Source: Argopecten irradians (lineage: Eukaryota; Mollusca; Bivalvia; Pectinida; Pectinidae). Taken from it: a DNA stretch of 64,000 nt. The position numbers and the translations under genes are program-made. The DNA is taken from the NCBI RefSeq assembly GCF_041381155.1, contig NC_091134.1:65580969-65644968 (forward strand), given 5' to 3'. The notes beneath the pieces are model-generated. The model did not search any database and was not told the origin of the DNA. It saw only the letters and a list, made by a program, of their open reading frames with translations. This document shows positions 1 through 13,400 of this stretch, piece after piece (position 1 is the stretch's first letter; each line of letters opens with the position of its first letter).

Positions 1-832
1 CACTGGCAAGGGCCAGGCTTTGGCATACCACAATGTGTAATGGCGGACAGCAAGCGAGTTTGAACATTTCACATACATTTCACTACAGTGGGCTATTCTG
101 GCAATTTCTGGCATATCAGAGTAAAACCAACTAATATAATTTTCATTAGAACCGATTTGTTTCCGATATATATGCAAATTTTAATGTACTCCTAGACTGA
201 TTTGTCCCTTTAATCTGTTACAGTAAACATGCATATGCATTTTACTTTTAACCTTTGAGACACATAATCATATTGCCATTCACATGTAAAAGACTTGCAA
301 GTTCATGTATTATGGGATATAGCGCTGATGTAATTAGCGGCATCACATGTGGTAATAAAAACAACATAAATGGGGATGAGCGCTTATAGGGTGAGGGGCG
401 ATAATCAATATTTTATCTGCTGTTCACAAATGTTTTGAAGTTTTAACACTTTTAATGATGTTAAATTGACACAAGTTAAATATGAATGTTAAACTTGGTT
501 ACTAAGTTATTATTATTCTTATCAAGACTGGACTGGATCAATCAATGGTAACCCGCAGGTAGCAGAATTTGTAGAGCACCCAGCTATTTTTGGAGGGATC
601 CATGATTTTGGTACCAAATGGTGTCGGGAATTCCGTGTATATGTTCGGGTATAGGCCAATAGTAGTTTATTGACAGAGACGATCAACAACTAGGCCTAAC
701 GTTCTACATCTGTCAAAAGCGATCAATGTCTGGATATAGGTTATTTATCAATGCAATGTGTGACCCAATACTGTGCGTGAATGGTATCATGAATTATAAC
801 TAGCTAATAACACAAACATAAGCTTTATGCAC
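1..832. other. RAB21 intron 1 (partial), no recognised feature
   Basis: On the minus strand this follows the exon-1 donor of RAB21, so it is the start of that gene's first intron. I looked for the switch-region exon (the conserved WDTAGQERF block) on the minus strand and did not find it, so the remaining RAB21 exons lie outside the window. No repeat or RNA gene was recognised here. Confidence 0.6.
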
Positions 833-973
833 CTGTAATGTAGTTAAATGTTTGTCGTTAAATTTGTTCTCGATGTATCGTAAAACAAGTGACGTTTTCC
901 CAACACATCCTTCTCCGAGTAACACAACTTTGAACGAGTAATTACGTCCTCCACCAGAGCTGGCACCAGCCAT
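833..973 (-). CDS. RAB21: Rab21 small GTPase, exon 1 (partial gene)
   Basis: Forty-seven codons start at an ATG (973-971) and end at a CAG|GTGCAT donor in phase 0. The product begins MAGASSGGGR, followed by YSFKVVLLGEGCVGKT and SLVLRYIENKFNDKHLTTLQ. It contains the G1/P-loop GEGCVGKT at about residues 20-27. The stretch after it, LRYxENKFNDKHxTTLQ, is characteristic of Rab21 rather than Rab5 or Rab22. Rab21 is known as an early-endosomal GTPase in integrin traffic and endocytosis. The glycine/serine-rich N terminus is shorter than the human one. The switch II, G4/G5 and prenylated C terminus would be encoded by later exons to the left of the window. The gene is divergent from TBC1D15, with start codons 473 bp apart. 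Confidence 0.93.
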
Positions 974-1446
974 GACAGATCATACAGTTTTAAACAACAC
1001 AAACTCAACGCGTGAATCAAATTCGCCTCTTCTGATTCATCAATGCTGTTGTTTCAGGTCAATTGAAGATGACAAATTTCCAAGAATATCATAACATGGC
1101 GTTTTCATTGATATTTGTGTCACATGAGCAAAGTCCGTCGGATTTCTCTAGTTTTTCAGCTAAATTGGATGCTCGATCAAGAAAAGCTCCGAAAGGCATC
1201 ATTGTCCCATAAGACATTACAAAAATCACGATATTATTCTATCGGCACTGAAATTGATGTATTCCTTCACAAAATTCTCTAAAATGAATAGAAATACTTA
1301 GTTAACAAGTTTGAATTCAGAAGGAGTCGTTATGTGGGAAATCAATGGCAAATATCTACTTCCGCAATAATTTATTTTATGTGATATGAGCGGCAACAGG
1401 TGACCCCCATGATTATAACTTGACGTCATTACACACAACATACGAG
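974..1446. promoter_or_regulatory. Shared bidirectional promoter region of RAB21 and TBC1D15
   Basis: This 473-bp gap separates the two divergent start codons, so both promoters and 5' UTRs must fall here unless further 5' exons exist. No clear TATA box is placed for either gene. The strongest visible element is a full palindromic CRE at 1421-1428. A minus-strand open frame across 1298-1618 overlaps TBC1D15 exon 1 and resembles nothing, so it is treated as chance. Confidence 0.7.
1421..1428. promoter_or_regulatory. Palindromic CRE (TGACGTCA)
   Basis: An exact TGACGTCA lies 18 bp before the TBC1D15 ATG. It is the full consensus site of CREB/ATF bZIP factors and, being a palindrome, could serve both divergent genes. 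Function is inferred from sequence only. Confidence 0.55.
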
Positions 1447-4400
1447 ATGGCTTCACAATCACAGGTAAATATCGGCGTCGCAGTTTAACTTTAATGTATA
1501 TTTTACTTTGAATGACTACAACTCCAATTCCATGTCTAAAAGCCCCCTTTACAGCATATTCAATCACAGACTGACCCAATGTTGTATTTGAACAGAACTG
1601 GCACTGACATGGTCTCATTTTGACATTTCTCTATTTTCTATACTAGGTCTATGTGTCGAATTGATTTTATACACTTATAAGATGTCATCAGCAATATATC
1701 ATACCCCACGAAACGTACATAAGAAATACGAAAGCTGCTGTCATTGTTGTTTAATTTGAAAGTGATTATTAATTACAACGTACTGTACATTGTAGTAATT
1801 TACAGATGATTAGATTATTAAATGAAAATACGTACAGTAGATCTAGTGTATAAAGAGAAAATGAAATATAATTTTAGTTCATGCATCCCTACTTTTATTT
1901 TTTTTATCATAGTCTTTTCTAAACACATTTGATCACAATATTCTATGAAAATATGTGAAAAATGGAGATCATAAAAAGGGGGCGGATCAACATTTACTAA
2001 TTAAATTATCAACACCCGAGCTAAAACACTACCTTTGAATTTTTCCAGTTAGATTGTGTCCTATGGGGGTTTCAGCAATAATATGATCCAACCAGCTAAC
2101 AGCTTCTTATGTTATTAAGTAATTGTTAGAGCTGCATGGTTAATTTTCAGCTGAATTATTACAAAACAAAGAAGGAAAAAAAAAAACACTTGACCACATG
2201 CTCCTTATTTTCCTTGTTTCAATGAATCATCACATGTCAATTTGTTGTGAGTGAATTGTTCTGTTTGTGTTTTAGGTTATATTTGAGAGAGATGGAGTTT
2301 ACATTCACGTTAATGTGAATTCTACAACAGCAGACAGAGATGCTCACATTCCAGGAAGAGTTTACTTAACTCAAAAGGTACTATCTGTTTGTTAGATTAC
2401 ATATAGCATACATTTGTATATAAAAAATCCGAAAGAGCTTATAGTGGTTTACTGTCTCTGTCCAGATGGATCAGTAGTGCAACTACTTTCAGGATAATTA
2501 AAACAACCTTTGGATATTGATAATTTTCATAAAAAATTTCTGTGAACTCAAATGATCTTTATCTATCTTATTATTCAAAGTAATTTCTCGTGGCTAAAAA
2601 TCAATGTTTTTGGCACTTCATAGTATCAGTATACTAGTTATGTTTTTGAAACTCATCAATGTTTTGAACTTGATAGTGATTCTGTTTAATAAAGCCTTCA
2701 AAGGTGGTTTTATAGACAGTAGCTAATCATCATTCTAAATGGTCACACTTAAAGGTCATGAAAATGAACGTGTGCTAGGGATCTTTTGAGTTAAAAGTCC
2801 TGATAATCATTTTTCTTTTTTCATTTTATTTCTATAGCCTGAAGGAAATTATATAGAATGGAAGGCAGAGGATGTTCAGAGCCTAGACAGTAATCAGAAT
2901 GACCAGGAATGGGCAGTTATTGGAACAACATACTCAGTGGGCTACAAACCAGACAAGGATAATGTTGTCACTGGTAATAAACATTAAATAGTTTTAACAT
3001 ACACAAGTTATCAAGTTTGTAATGGGTAAACTGTAAAGTAAACAAGATTTCTTGTGGTTGAGTGGTTAAGGTCTTCAGACCTCTTATTATTAACTTTTTG
3101 CTTTCCTTCAACCTACCACCCCCTTTAGATGACTTTAGATTCATTTACCAAACATCCATATTTAGCCATTTCAAGAGCCAAATCTCTCTTAATGTAAAAT
3201 GGATGGTTTAACTCTAACGGTTAATGTTGATATAGATCATAGATATAAAGTAATTAAAAGACTTCCTACATTGATTCAGTCATTAATAAACCAATCCATT
3301 TATCCCTCAAATGCAGAGACTTCAAAGGCAGAATCAAGAAAACGATACAATGTCAGTTTTGATATAATGGATTTAAAAAGTTTCAAAAGAAATGCACCAA
3401 ACCATGGCTGGGCTTACATCATCTTCATCCTTAAAGATGGCACAACCTATCCAGCATTACATTTCCACAGTGGAGGCAGCAAGGCGCTACTCCAACAGAT
3501 CGGAAAATACCTTCATATCAAGAGGTAAGCAACATTCCAATTTCACATCTTAATCCATTTCAAAACTGATGTTTGTATCATAAATAATTACACAAAAAAT
3601 GCTTGACTTTTAGTAAAAAGTGTATGTATTCGTAGTCTAATTCCAATGCTGTTTTTGCAAAAACCACTGAAAAATTAATAAACATGGTATTAAACTACTT
3701 TTTGTTATAAATTCTATTTAATATAAACAACTAACGAACATATTTTAGTGGTGATCATATTTCTGGGTTTTTTTCGTGCCAGACCTTTTCCACTAATTAA
3801 TATAAAATATGACTACGCTATATATAATTAAGTTTTCGGTATGTCATTAGTGTAGCAATTGTTGCAAATATGGAAATTCATCACTCCAAGAACCTGCTGA
3901 AAATCAATTTTACATCAAAATTTGATAGACCAAAATAAGTTTGTTTACAGTACTAGTATGCATATATAGTCGTCTTACTCTATTCTGTGTGTTGTAGAAT
4001 GATTAATCTATTATAGATCTTACTTTTAAGCTCATTTTTTGTTATCAAATATCAACACATATAAAAAGATTGCATGATAGAATTTTTTTTCAGGTCCCCC
4101 AATGATAGCCGACTGTTTATTGTACAGGAACATGACCCAGACATGTTGTCCAAGTCGTTTGATGAGTTACACTTGTTTTCTGATTCGTCAGCATATCGAG
4201 TCACGGTGAGTACCTAGTAATTCAATGATCATAGTACATACCTGTTAAACCATTGTCGGAGACCCACAGGTGATCGCACTACACTATGTAACACAGCAAA
4301 AGTTACATAGTGGATACCTAGTGATACAATGATTATAGTACCTGTTAACTAACACAAAGTTACACAGTGGATACCTAGTGATACAATGATTATAGTACCT

Positions 4401-7400
4401 GTTAACTAACACAAAGTTACATAGTGGATACCTAGTGATTCAATGATTATAGTACCTGTTAACTAACACAAAGTTACATAGTGGACAGCTAGTGATACAA
4501 TGATTATAGTACCTGTTAACTAACACAAAGTTACACAGTGGATACCTAGTGATACAATGATTATAGTACCTGTTAACTAACACAAAGTTAAAGAAAGTGG
4601 ATACCTAGTGATACAATGATTATAGTACCTGTTAACTAACACAAAGTTACATAGTGGACAGCTAGTGATACAATGATTATAGTACCTGTTAACTAACACA
4701 AAGTTACATAGTGGATACCTAGTGATACAATGATTATAGTATCTGTTAACTAACACAAAGTTACATAGTGGACAGCTAGTGATACAATGATTATAGTACC
4801 TGTTAACTAACACAAAGTTACATAGTGGACAGCTAGTGATACAATGATTATAGTACCTGTTAACTAACACAAAGTTACACAGTGGATACCTAGTGATACA
4901 ATGATTATAGTACCTGTTAACTAACACAAAGTTACACGGTGGATACCTAGTGATACAATGATTATAGTACCTGTTAACTAACACAAAGTTACATAGTGGA
5001 CAGCTAGTGATACAATGATTATAGTACCTGTTAACTAACACAAAGTTACATAGTGGATTCCTAGTGATTCAATGATTAATTATAGTACCTGTTAACTACA
5101 CACAAAGTTACATAGTGGATACTAATGTGATTCAATGATTATAGTACCTGTTACAACTAACACAAAGTTAACATAGTGGATACCTAGTGATTCAATGATT
5201 ATAGTACCTGTTAACTAACACAAAGTTACATAGTGGATACCTAGTGATACAATGATTATAGTACCTGTTAACTAACACAAAGTTACATAGTGGATACCTA
5301 GTGATACAATGATTATAGTACCTGTTAACTAACACAAAGTTACATAGTGGATACCTAGTGATACAATGATTATAGTACCTGTTAATTAACACAAAGTTAC
5401 ATAGTGGATACCTAGTGATACAATGATTATAGTACCTGTTAATTAACACAAAGTTACATAGTGGATACCTAGTGATACAATGATTATAGTACCTGTTAAC
5501 TAACACAAAGTTACATAGTGGATACCTAGTGATTCAATGATTATAGTACCTGTTAACTAACACAAAGTTACATAGTGGATACCTAGTGATTCAATGATTA
5601 TAGTACCTGTTAACTAACACAAAGTTACATAGTGGATACCTAGTGATTCAATGATTATAGTACCTGTTAACTAACACAAAGTTACATAGTGGATACCTAG
5701 TGATACAATGATTATAGTACCTGTTAACTAACACAAAGTTACATAGTGGATACCTAGTGATCCAATGATTATAGTACCTGTTAACTAACACAAAGTTACA
5801 CAGTGGATACCTAGTGATACAATGATTATAGTACCTGTTAACTAACACAAAGTTACATAGTGGATACCTAGTGATCCAATGATTATAGTACCTGTTAACT
5901 AACACAAAGTTACATAGTGGATACCTAGTGATACAATGATTATAGTACCTGTTAACTAACACAAAGTTACATAGTGGATACCTAGTGATACAATGATTAT
6001 AGTACCTGTTAACTAACACAAAGTTACATAGTGGACAGCTAGTGATACAATGATTATAGTACCTGTTAACTAACACAAAGTTACATAGTGGATACCTAGT
6101 GATACAATGATTATAGTACCTGTTAACTAACACAAAGTTACACAGTGGATACCTAGTGATTCAATGATTATAGTACCTGTTAACTAACACAAAGTTACAC
6201 AGTGGATACCTAGTGATTCAATGATTATAGTACCTGTTAACTAACACAAAGTTACATAGTGGATACCTAGTGATCCAATGATTATAGTACCTGTTAATTA
6301 ACACAAAGTTACATATTAACAGCTCACTGAATTTAACAGCTGCCAGGGGGAGGGAGAGGGACTAAAATATTAAAGAAATGAGGTAAATGTTTGAACTCTA
6401 AAAGTTGGTGAATGATGTAAATGTTTGAACTCTAAAAGTTGGTGAATGATGTAAACTAGAACGTGGTAGCATGAGATGGAGAAGGGAGTCTGTCATTATA
6501 CTGTAGTGTAATATTTGAGAAACCAAGGACCAGTCGATAGTAAGTCTTTATTTTGCAACAAAGTGGCCTCTGCTAACTGATGTCATGTTTGATAACTACC
6601 TAATAAGTTAGTAATAAAAACTGACAGACGTTTAGAGTGGCCAACAATATATGTGTATTTAATATAACATCTTTTAGACATTCTAGCATAACTTACTTTC
6701 CTGATTTCCATTATATATCCATATAAATTGTCCTGTTTTTGTCAATACATATAAGTTGTTATGTATATGGTTAAATAGCATAAGTAAATGCTGTATTCTA
6801 AATTTAGATGGATGATGATCTTTTTGAGTCTGACTCTCAGGTGAGTATTTAGGTAACACTGATGGAAAAAAATGTCATCATAAAGTCTGCCTGCTTATCT
6901 AAACAGACCGGTCACGATCTAGCTGGCATAACAGTGTTTAAAGAAGGTTGAGATAGGACACTGGAATTCAAAGTCAAATTCATACCCAATGATTTAATAC
7001 TCAAGGGAGGTAATTCACATATACATGTACCACTATGGTTATAGAATTTGAAAATTTTTCAAAATAATTGACTGCTAATTTCCATTTTTTGTGATTTTAT
7101 GGAAATGTGTGATAAAAAGAACACTGTTATTTCTCCTGCCATGAATTAGAGATGTATTATTATACAGTTAAATTATGGGGTTGAAGGATATAGCAAGTTT
7201 CTGGTTTCCCGACACTTGTCTATTTTCCAAGGCGGAGCCGAGGGAAAAAGGCGAGTTGGAGGGAAACCAGAAACTTGATATATGACTCAACCCCATACTT
7301 TAACGTTTTAATATACCGATACATACAAAACTATTATTAGACTAAAAGATGTACATTTGTATTTGTCTCACACGCTTTATCAATGTCTCGTACGCCCTGC

Positions 7401-10400
7401 TAATTTCAATGGCCATGGTCATTAGAGATTAAAAAAGCAGAATTTTGCATTATAATAGATCTACATAATCTTGGCTTCAAACATTTCAAATTATTCCGAG
7501 ATGACAATGTGATTCCATGTCCCTTTTCTTTTACTTCTATTCAACCCACAGGTTAAAATTTGATTCTGCTATGATTTCTCAATATTTCAACATTTTCTAC
7601 CACAAGGCATAATACTGAAATAATATGTATTGTTGAAAATCCGAGATGTTAACCACTTATAGGTAGTCTACATTATAACTGTGCGTACATGTACATATGA
7701 AACGATACTAACGTCATTTGATTATGTCGCTGGAGATGGCGTGATCGACAACTAGCTCTGCCCAATTTTTACATCGCCTGGTTCGACGAAACTAGCCGAG
7801 TGCGGGTGTGTGCTAGCTTCCAGGGGTGTGTTAGTTCGAAAGACTAGCAGACGGCTTAGCAAGGTTTTGGGGGGAAAGTTGGGAGCTAGTTATTTTAATC
7901 AAGTAACTTTTATATAGTGTAAATAAAGTAGAGGTATATTAAGATATGTTATCCATATCTGTCCTAGCCCCTCTCATTCCGATATTCATATAGAAGTGGG
8001 GTACTTACCAAGGTATCTATTTTACAGATATTTTAGATTGTGTTTTTTTCACTTATAGTCATAAAGAGTATTTTTCCAATTTTCACTGCATATCTATTGA
8101 ACATTTCTAATCTTATTGAAATTTTCTCATATATTTGATATGGTCTCAGTCCACTGGTGCTTTAATCCGACAATTCAGAACAGGAAATATATGTAACTGA
8201 AAATGCCAGTGGGATTCTTGCCTGATGAAGTGATGTGATCTTAAAGTTATATATTTTAGAATAATAAAAAAATACTTAAAGTTAGGTATGATTGAAAAAG
8301 GGTGGATCTAGCAAGTATTATATTCAGATGTTTGCTAACTAATGGGACGCTTTTAACAATAATGGTGACCAGTCAGTGTCCATACATGCTTATACACATT
8401 TTTGCTAATTACTAACTTTATATCAAGAAAACATTCATAACCAACACCATAAGGTCACAGCTGTGTCTTACCAAAGTGCTGTTAGATCTCTATATATGGA
8501 AGTGTAAGACTAAGCCTAGTGTCAAATGGCTATTGAAGTGTTTAATAAGGGTCTTGGGTTGGAGATCAAAACAAAGCATATTAAATTTTTTTATCAGGTG
8601 TAGTCTTATTTTTGTAACTTCTAAAATAGGTACATAGTCCACAAAATTAAATGTAACCCATAAATGTTAATATTCACAAACAGTACAAAACTTTAAAGAA
8701 TAAAAGCAAATGATGTTAAAAGGTATTTTTTAATCTTTGACTGTTGATATGACATTTACAATATCAAACTTTTCAAAAATCATTCTGTAATTTTTTCTGC
8801 TTTAAACAGAGATGCTTTGATAAGTATGGTGATCAAGCAATCGTCCCATTATACACATGAAAGTTAAATAAATGCTAAGTGCCAAAACTTGTCAAATAGA
8901 CTTAGTTTCTTCATTCTCCATGAGTTTAGATTATGGTACATAGAGATATTCACGCTGTAGGATTTTGCTAGTTCTGCACATAGCTGTGTTTTGTGTGGCT
9001 AATAATTGAAGGCTAAGTGTCAAAAGAAACAAAAATGTGGTTTTATTTAATCGTTTTGATTAATCTTTTGATTTTGGTTTGACCATCTGTAGTTTAATAA
9101 AGGTGTGGAATTCTTAGTATAAAATCATGTATAGAAGATTTAAGTGTGTTGTTTATGTATACATGTACAGATTGTGGTGAAACAGGAAATGGGTACTATA
9201 ATCCATGTACATCAATTTGCTATTTATAATTATGTGTAAAGAGGACATGTCATTAATAAGTGATGCTTAGATATGATGAAATTGACCTTTACTGCAGCAC
9301 TAATTGTTCTGAGTGATCATGATTGTGTATGGCAAGTATTTACCAGTAATCATTAATTTTATTAGTCCACCATTTGATCAGACTTTCAAATGCCTGCTTC
9401 CTCATCCAAGGCCCATGGTCTGCTGTAAGCACTACTCATTGAGAAGTATTTAGGATTTTCTGAAGATCATCTATACCTTTTCTATCCTTCTTTGGTATAA
9501 TCTGCAGATTTTCTTTCTTAAGCAGTTAAGTGCATACCCATTAACACAACGATTTAAGAGTCTGTTATAATTACATCCTTTTGCATTGTGTGAATATCAT
9601 AGCTTACAAAACAAGACAGAGGGGTTACCTTCCAGCCTTCATATCATGCACATGTACTTTCTGTCTCAGTCTGAAGGACCATGGTAAGTCTATACCATAC
9701 CATGGTATTAGGTGTCCATTGTCACACATCTGTCAAATATGACTTCTTCTCTTTAATAACTGATAATAATTTAACCAATGGAGATATCTGTGGGTGGTTG
9801 CAAAATTTACAAATACTGGGGCTGAGAGGCAGGAGGGTATCAATGTGTGTCTATTCATCTATCCACAGGCGTTTGGCTCTAAAGACATTTTTCTCTTATA
9901 TATATATGTAATACTGTGTCAAGGTCTATAACTCGGCCAGCCAAATAACACAACCCAATTTCAGAAAAAGCATGATTATTAACAAACGTATAAGATGTGA
10001 CAATGGGAATACTCTCAATCGACAGCCAGATAATTTATCTTTAATTTGGTATATGATACAATATATATTATGCCGTATAAATGTCACTAGGTATCCAGAA
10101 ACATCGGAAAACAGACAGATTTCAAATGGTCGGACAGTGTGGTGTCACAGTATATATTGAGAGAAAAATGTCTTTAGAGCCAAACACCTGTGATCTATCT
10201 TACATATAAAAGTCATGTTGTATATGCGAAACTGTTTCAAGATAATATATGATATATAAAATAAGAGCAGTCAATTATTCATTCTTTTTCAGAAATTCAT
10301 CAATGATCCCTACACACCACTGCCCTTGGAGGCTTTGCCAAGGTAACAAACTTCCTGCGTGACTCCATCATGACTCCGGAGAATGTGACAAGTCGACCAA

Positions 10401-13400
10401 AAGAAGAAGTTGCGGAAATTCTACAGGAGGATATCCCCGGTATGGAGATCAATCAACAGGTGGAAGCTGGATTTGAGGTCGTCACTAAGGTATCAGTTTG
10501 TTTCTCACAGAGTTTAAATAGTTCATCAACAGTTTAAACAGGACAGTCCAAATACAGCCTTTTCTGTATGTGACATTCACAGGACAGTCCAAATACAGCC
10601 TTTTCTGTATGTGACATTCACACATGTTTGTTTGTGTGCAGGATTTGGGATGCTGGAGTATGTTTTTGTTGCCCTCATTGTTTATATATGGAGTACATAG
10701 CAGCAGATGTACTAGTGCTACCTCACTGAAATGTACTACCATTGAGCAGCACATCTCACCTTGATATACTTACAGGAGGTGTATGGTATCGTACTTAAAA
10801 CCAATATGATTTCGAAATTAGCTGAATTATTTCAATCTGGAAAAATAATTGTCACTGCTGAATTTACTTTGTTTACAGAATGTGTGTTATAAGCTTGACC
10901 TGCAGACAGTGACCATATTTATGATTTACATTATATGTATCTGTGCTACAGACAAAACTTCCAGCTCGGCCAGAGGTAACCCGAGGAACGCCGCTCGACT
11001 CACAACAGTGGTCTAAACATATGGACAGAGATGGTCGCATCAAAGACGTGGACAATCTCAAGGATGTCATTTTTCGCGGGGTATGTATACATACTTGCTA
11101 AAAGAAAAATTAGTGGAGAGGACAAAATGAATGATAATGGCATATTTGCATGTAAGTACATAGGTTTGCATTTACCAATTAGATGTACTAATCTATACTA
11201 CTCAAAATTTGCTAAGGATCACTTTTATTTTGTAGTATATCAAATTCATTTAATTGTACAATATTCATAAAAATACTTTAATGATGTCTTTAAGATGTCT
11301 AAACACAGGTTCCAACAGGAAAACTATGGAATTTTCACGAGTGCTCGATACATTACTTGCGAAACAGAGCTACCCCCCAAAATCACAAAAACACACCAAT
11401 GGGAGCGAAAATGAAATTCGCGTTAAAACAGTTTTCTCGTGTAATTTTCATTTCAATATATTGTGTGACGTCTCCTAGCTTCAATAAGACTTAGACATCG
11501 CCGACGCATGCTCGCAATTAAGTCCGGTTTCCGGTTTTGCTGGATGGATGCCCATTCCTCTTGCAGGGCTGTTCCATGTTTTTGCAGTGACCTTTGATGC
11601 TAAACGCGGGAAGAAATGGTTTCCTGTAGCATGTCCTAAACGTGCTCTATCGGATTTAGATCCGGCGAACGAACAGGCCAGTCCACGCGTTCGATAGTTT
11701 CCCTCTGAAGCCCGTCGTCAGAGGTTTAGTAACGCTATGTCACTACGAAATGACTTCATAAACGCCACTGGAACTCGAATATCTACGCAATCTGTACATA
11801 ATCATGCAGACTGAAGTTCGTATACCTGCAGAGAGGATTCCCTTGACTGGTAGGCATGCTCAGGCTACACTTACATGGGTCCACGATCATGCGAGATGGA
11901 CTATCAGAGACTGGAGCCCTGTTCTGTTCACAGACAAGTCCAGATTCTGTCTCGACTTCACAGACAGGCGTGCTAGAATGTGGAGACTACCAAATGAACG
12001 ATTTCCTACAGCCAACGTCTGCGAACACGACCAACATGGCGGCGGGTCTGGAATGGTCTGGGGTGGTATAAGTGTCCAAAGTAAAACAGATCTCCATGTC
12101 TTCCGGAACGGCAATTTGATAGCCCAGAGGTACTGCGATGAAGTCCTCGATGTCTACATTAGACCATATGCTGGTGCTATCGGTCCGGAATTCATTCTAA
12201 TGGATGATAACGCTCATCCACATAGAGCTCGGGTCACTGTTGCCTACCTCAGAGGAAAATTATCGTAGGTATGGACTGGCTTGCTCGTTCTCCAGATCTA
12301 AATCCGATAGAGCACGTGTGGGTCATGCTACAGGAATCCATTTCTTCCAACGTTTACCAGCCAAGGTCACCGCAAGAACTTGTAACGGCTCTGCGAGAGG
12401 AATGGGCATTCATCCAGCAAAACCAGAAACGGGACTTAATTGCGAGCATGCGTCGGCGATGTCGCAGTGTTATTGAAGCTAGGGGACGTCACACAATATG
12501 CTGAAATGAAAATAACACGAGAAAACTGTTTTAACGTGAATTTCATTTTCGTTCCCATTGCTGTGTTTTTGTGATTTTGGGGGGTAGCTCTGTTTCGCAA
12601 TTAATGTATAGAGCACTCAAAAAATTCCATAGTTTTTCTGTTGTAGCCTGTGTTTAATCATGTTAAAGACATCATTAAATCATTTTTATGAATATTGTAC
12701 AATTACATGAATTTGATATACTACAAAATAAAAGTGATCCTTAGCAAATTTTAAGTAGTATATAAACAACATATCTGACAGGTAAATGATTACACATATT
12801 TTAGACAGACTCTATCATACCATATCTAATAGAAGAAAATAATCTGCCTTGTCATTATTTCATTCACCTTAAACTGTAACATGTTAAAATCTGACATTGT
12901 ATTGTTTTCTGAAATTTAAGAAACTTAGGCCAGATAACTGTTAGTGTACATAGGTACTCCCCGCTGATATTTATACATATACATACATGATAAGTCAGTA
13001 GCGTTAGATATTAAAGATATAGTGATATATATTACAGGGCGTGGACCCGTCTATACGGATCGAGGTTTGGAAGTTCCTACTTGGCTACTACGATTGGCAG
13101 TCGACATACAAAACCAGAGCTGATGAGAGGAAACGCAAAGTGTAAGGATGTTTATTGTGGTCTTACTTACTAGTAATACTTTAATAAACATAGGGCTGAA
13201 ACGAATAGTATTTTTTGTATTCGATTATTCGGTCACATGTAATCGATTACTAATCGATTAATCGTTTGAATTGAAGGCAACTATATTTTTTCACTACTGA
13301 CTACTGAAAACGTCCGCCATGTTTTTGTTATCAACTAATAATAACACCTACCGTATAATATGACAGAGGACATGCCTTATATAATATAAGCTTACCAACA

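Larger units (their letters stand above)
6841..10292 (+). other. TBC1D15 intron 6
   Basis: A 3.45-kb intron holding two short inverted-repeat elements (entered separately at 7166-7306 and 9864-10192). The rest (about 7307-9863) is AT-rich and shows no gene, array or known repeat. Short open frames near 9681 and 9972 lie in this repeat context and resemble nothing. Confidence 0.5.

Noticed and set aside
1298-1618. Minus-strand 106-residue frame
   Set aside because: It overlaps TBC1D15 exon 1 and the shared promoter, ends in low-information sequence and matches no family.
3045-3120. A tRNA gene starting TGGTTGAGTGGTTAAGG
   Set aside because: No B-box or pairing acceptor stem follows. At most it is a SINE head remnant in TBC1D15 intron 3.
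4577-6133. Long minus-strand frames with repeated LVNRYYNHCITRYPLCNF
   Set aside because: They are the 57-bp minisatellite read in reverse. The unit is divisible by 3, so frames stay open without coding. The array is intronic in TBC1D15.
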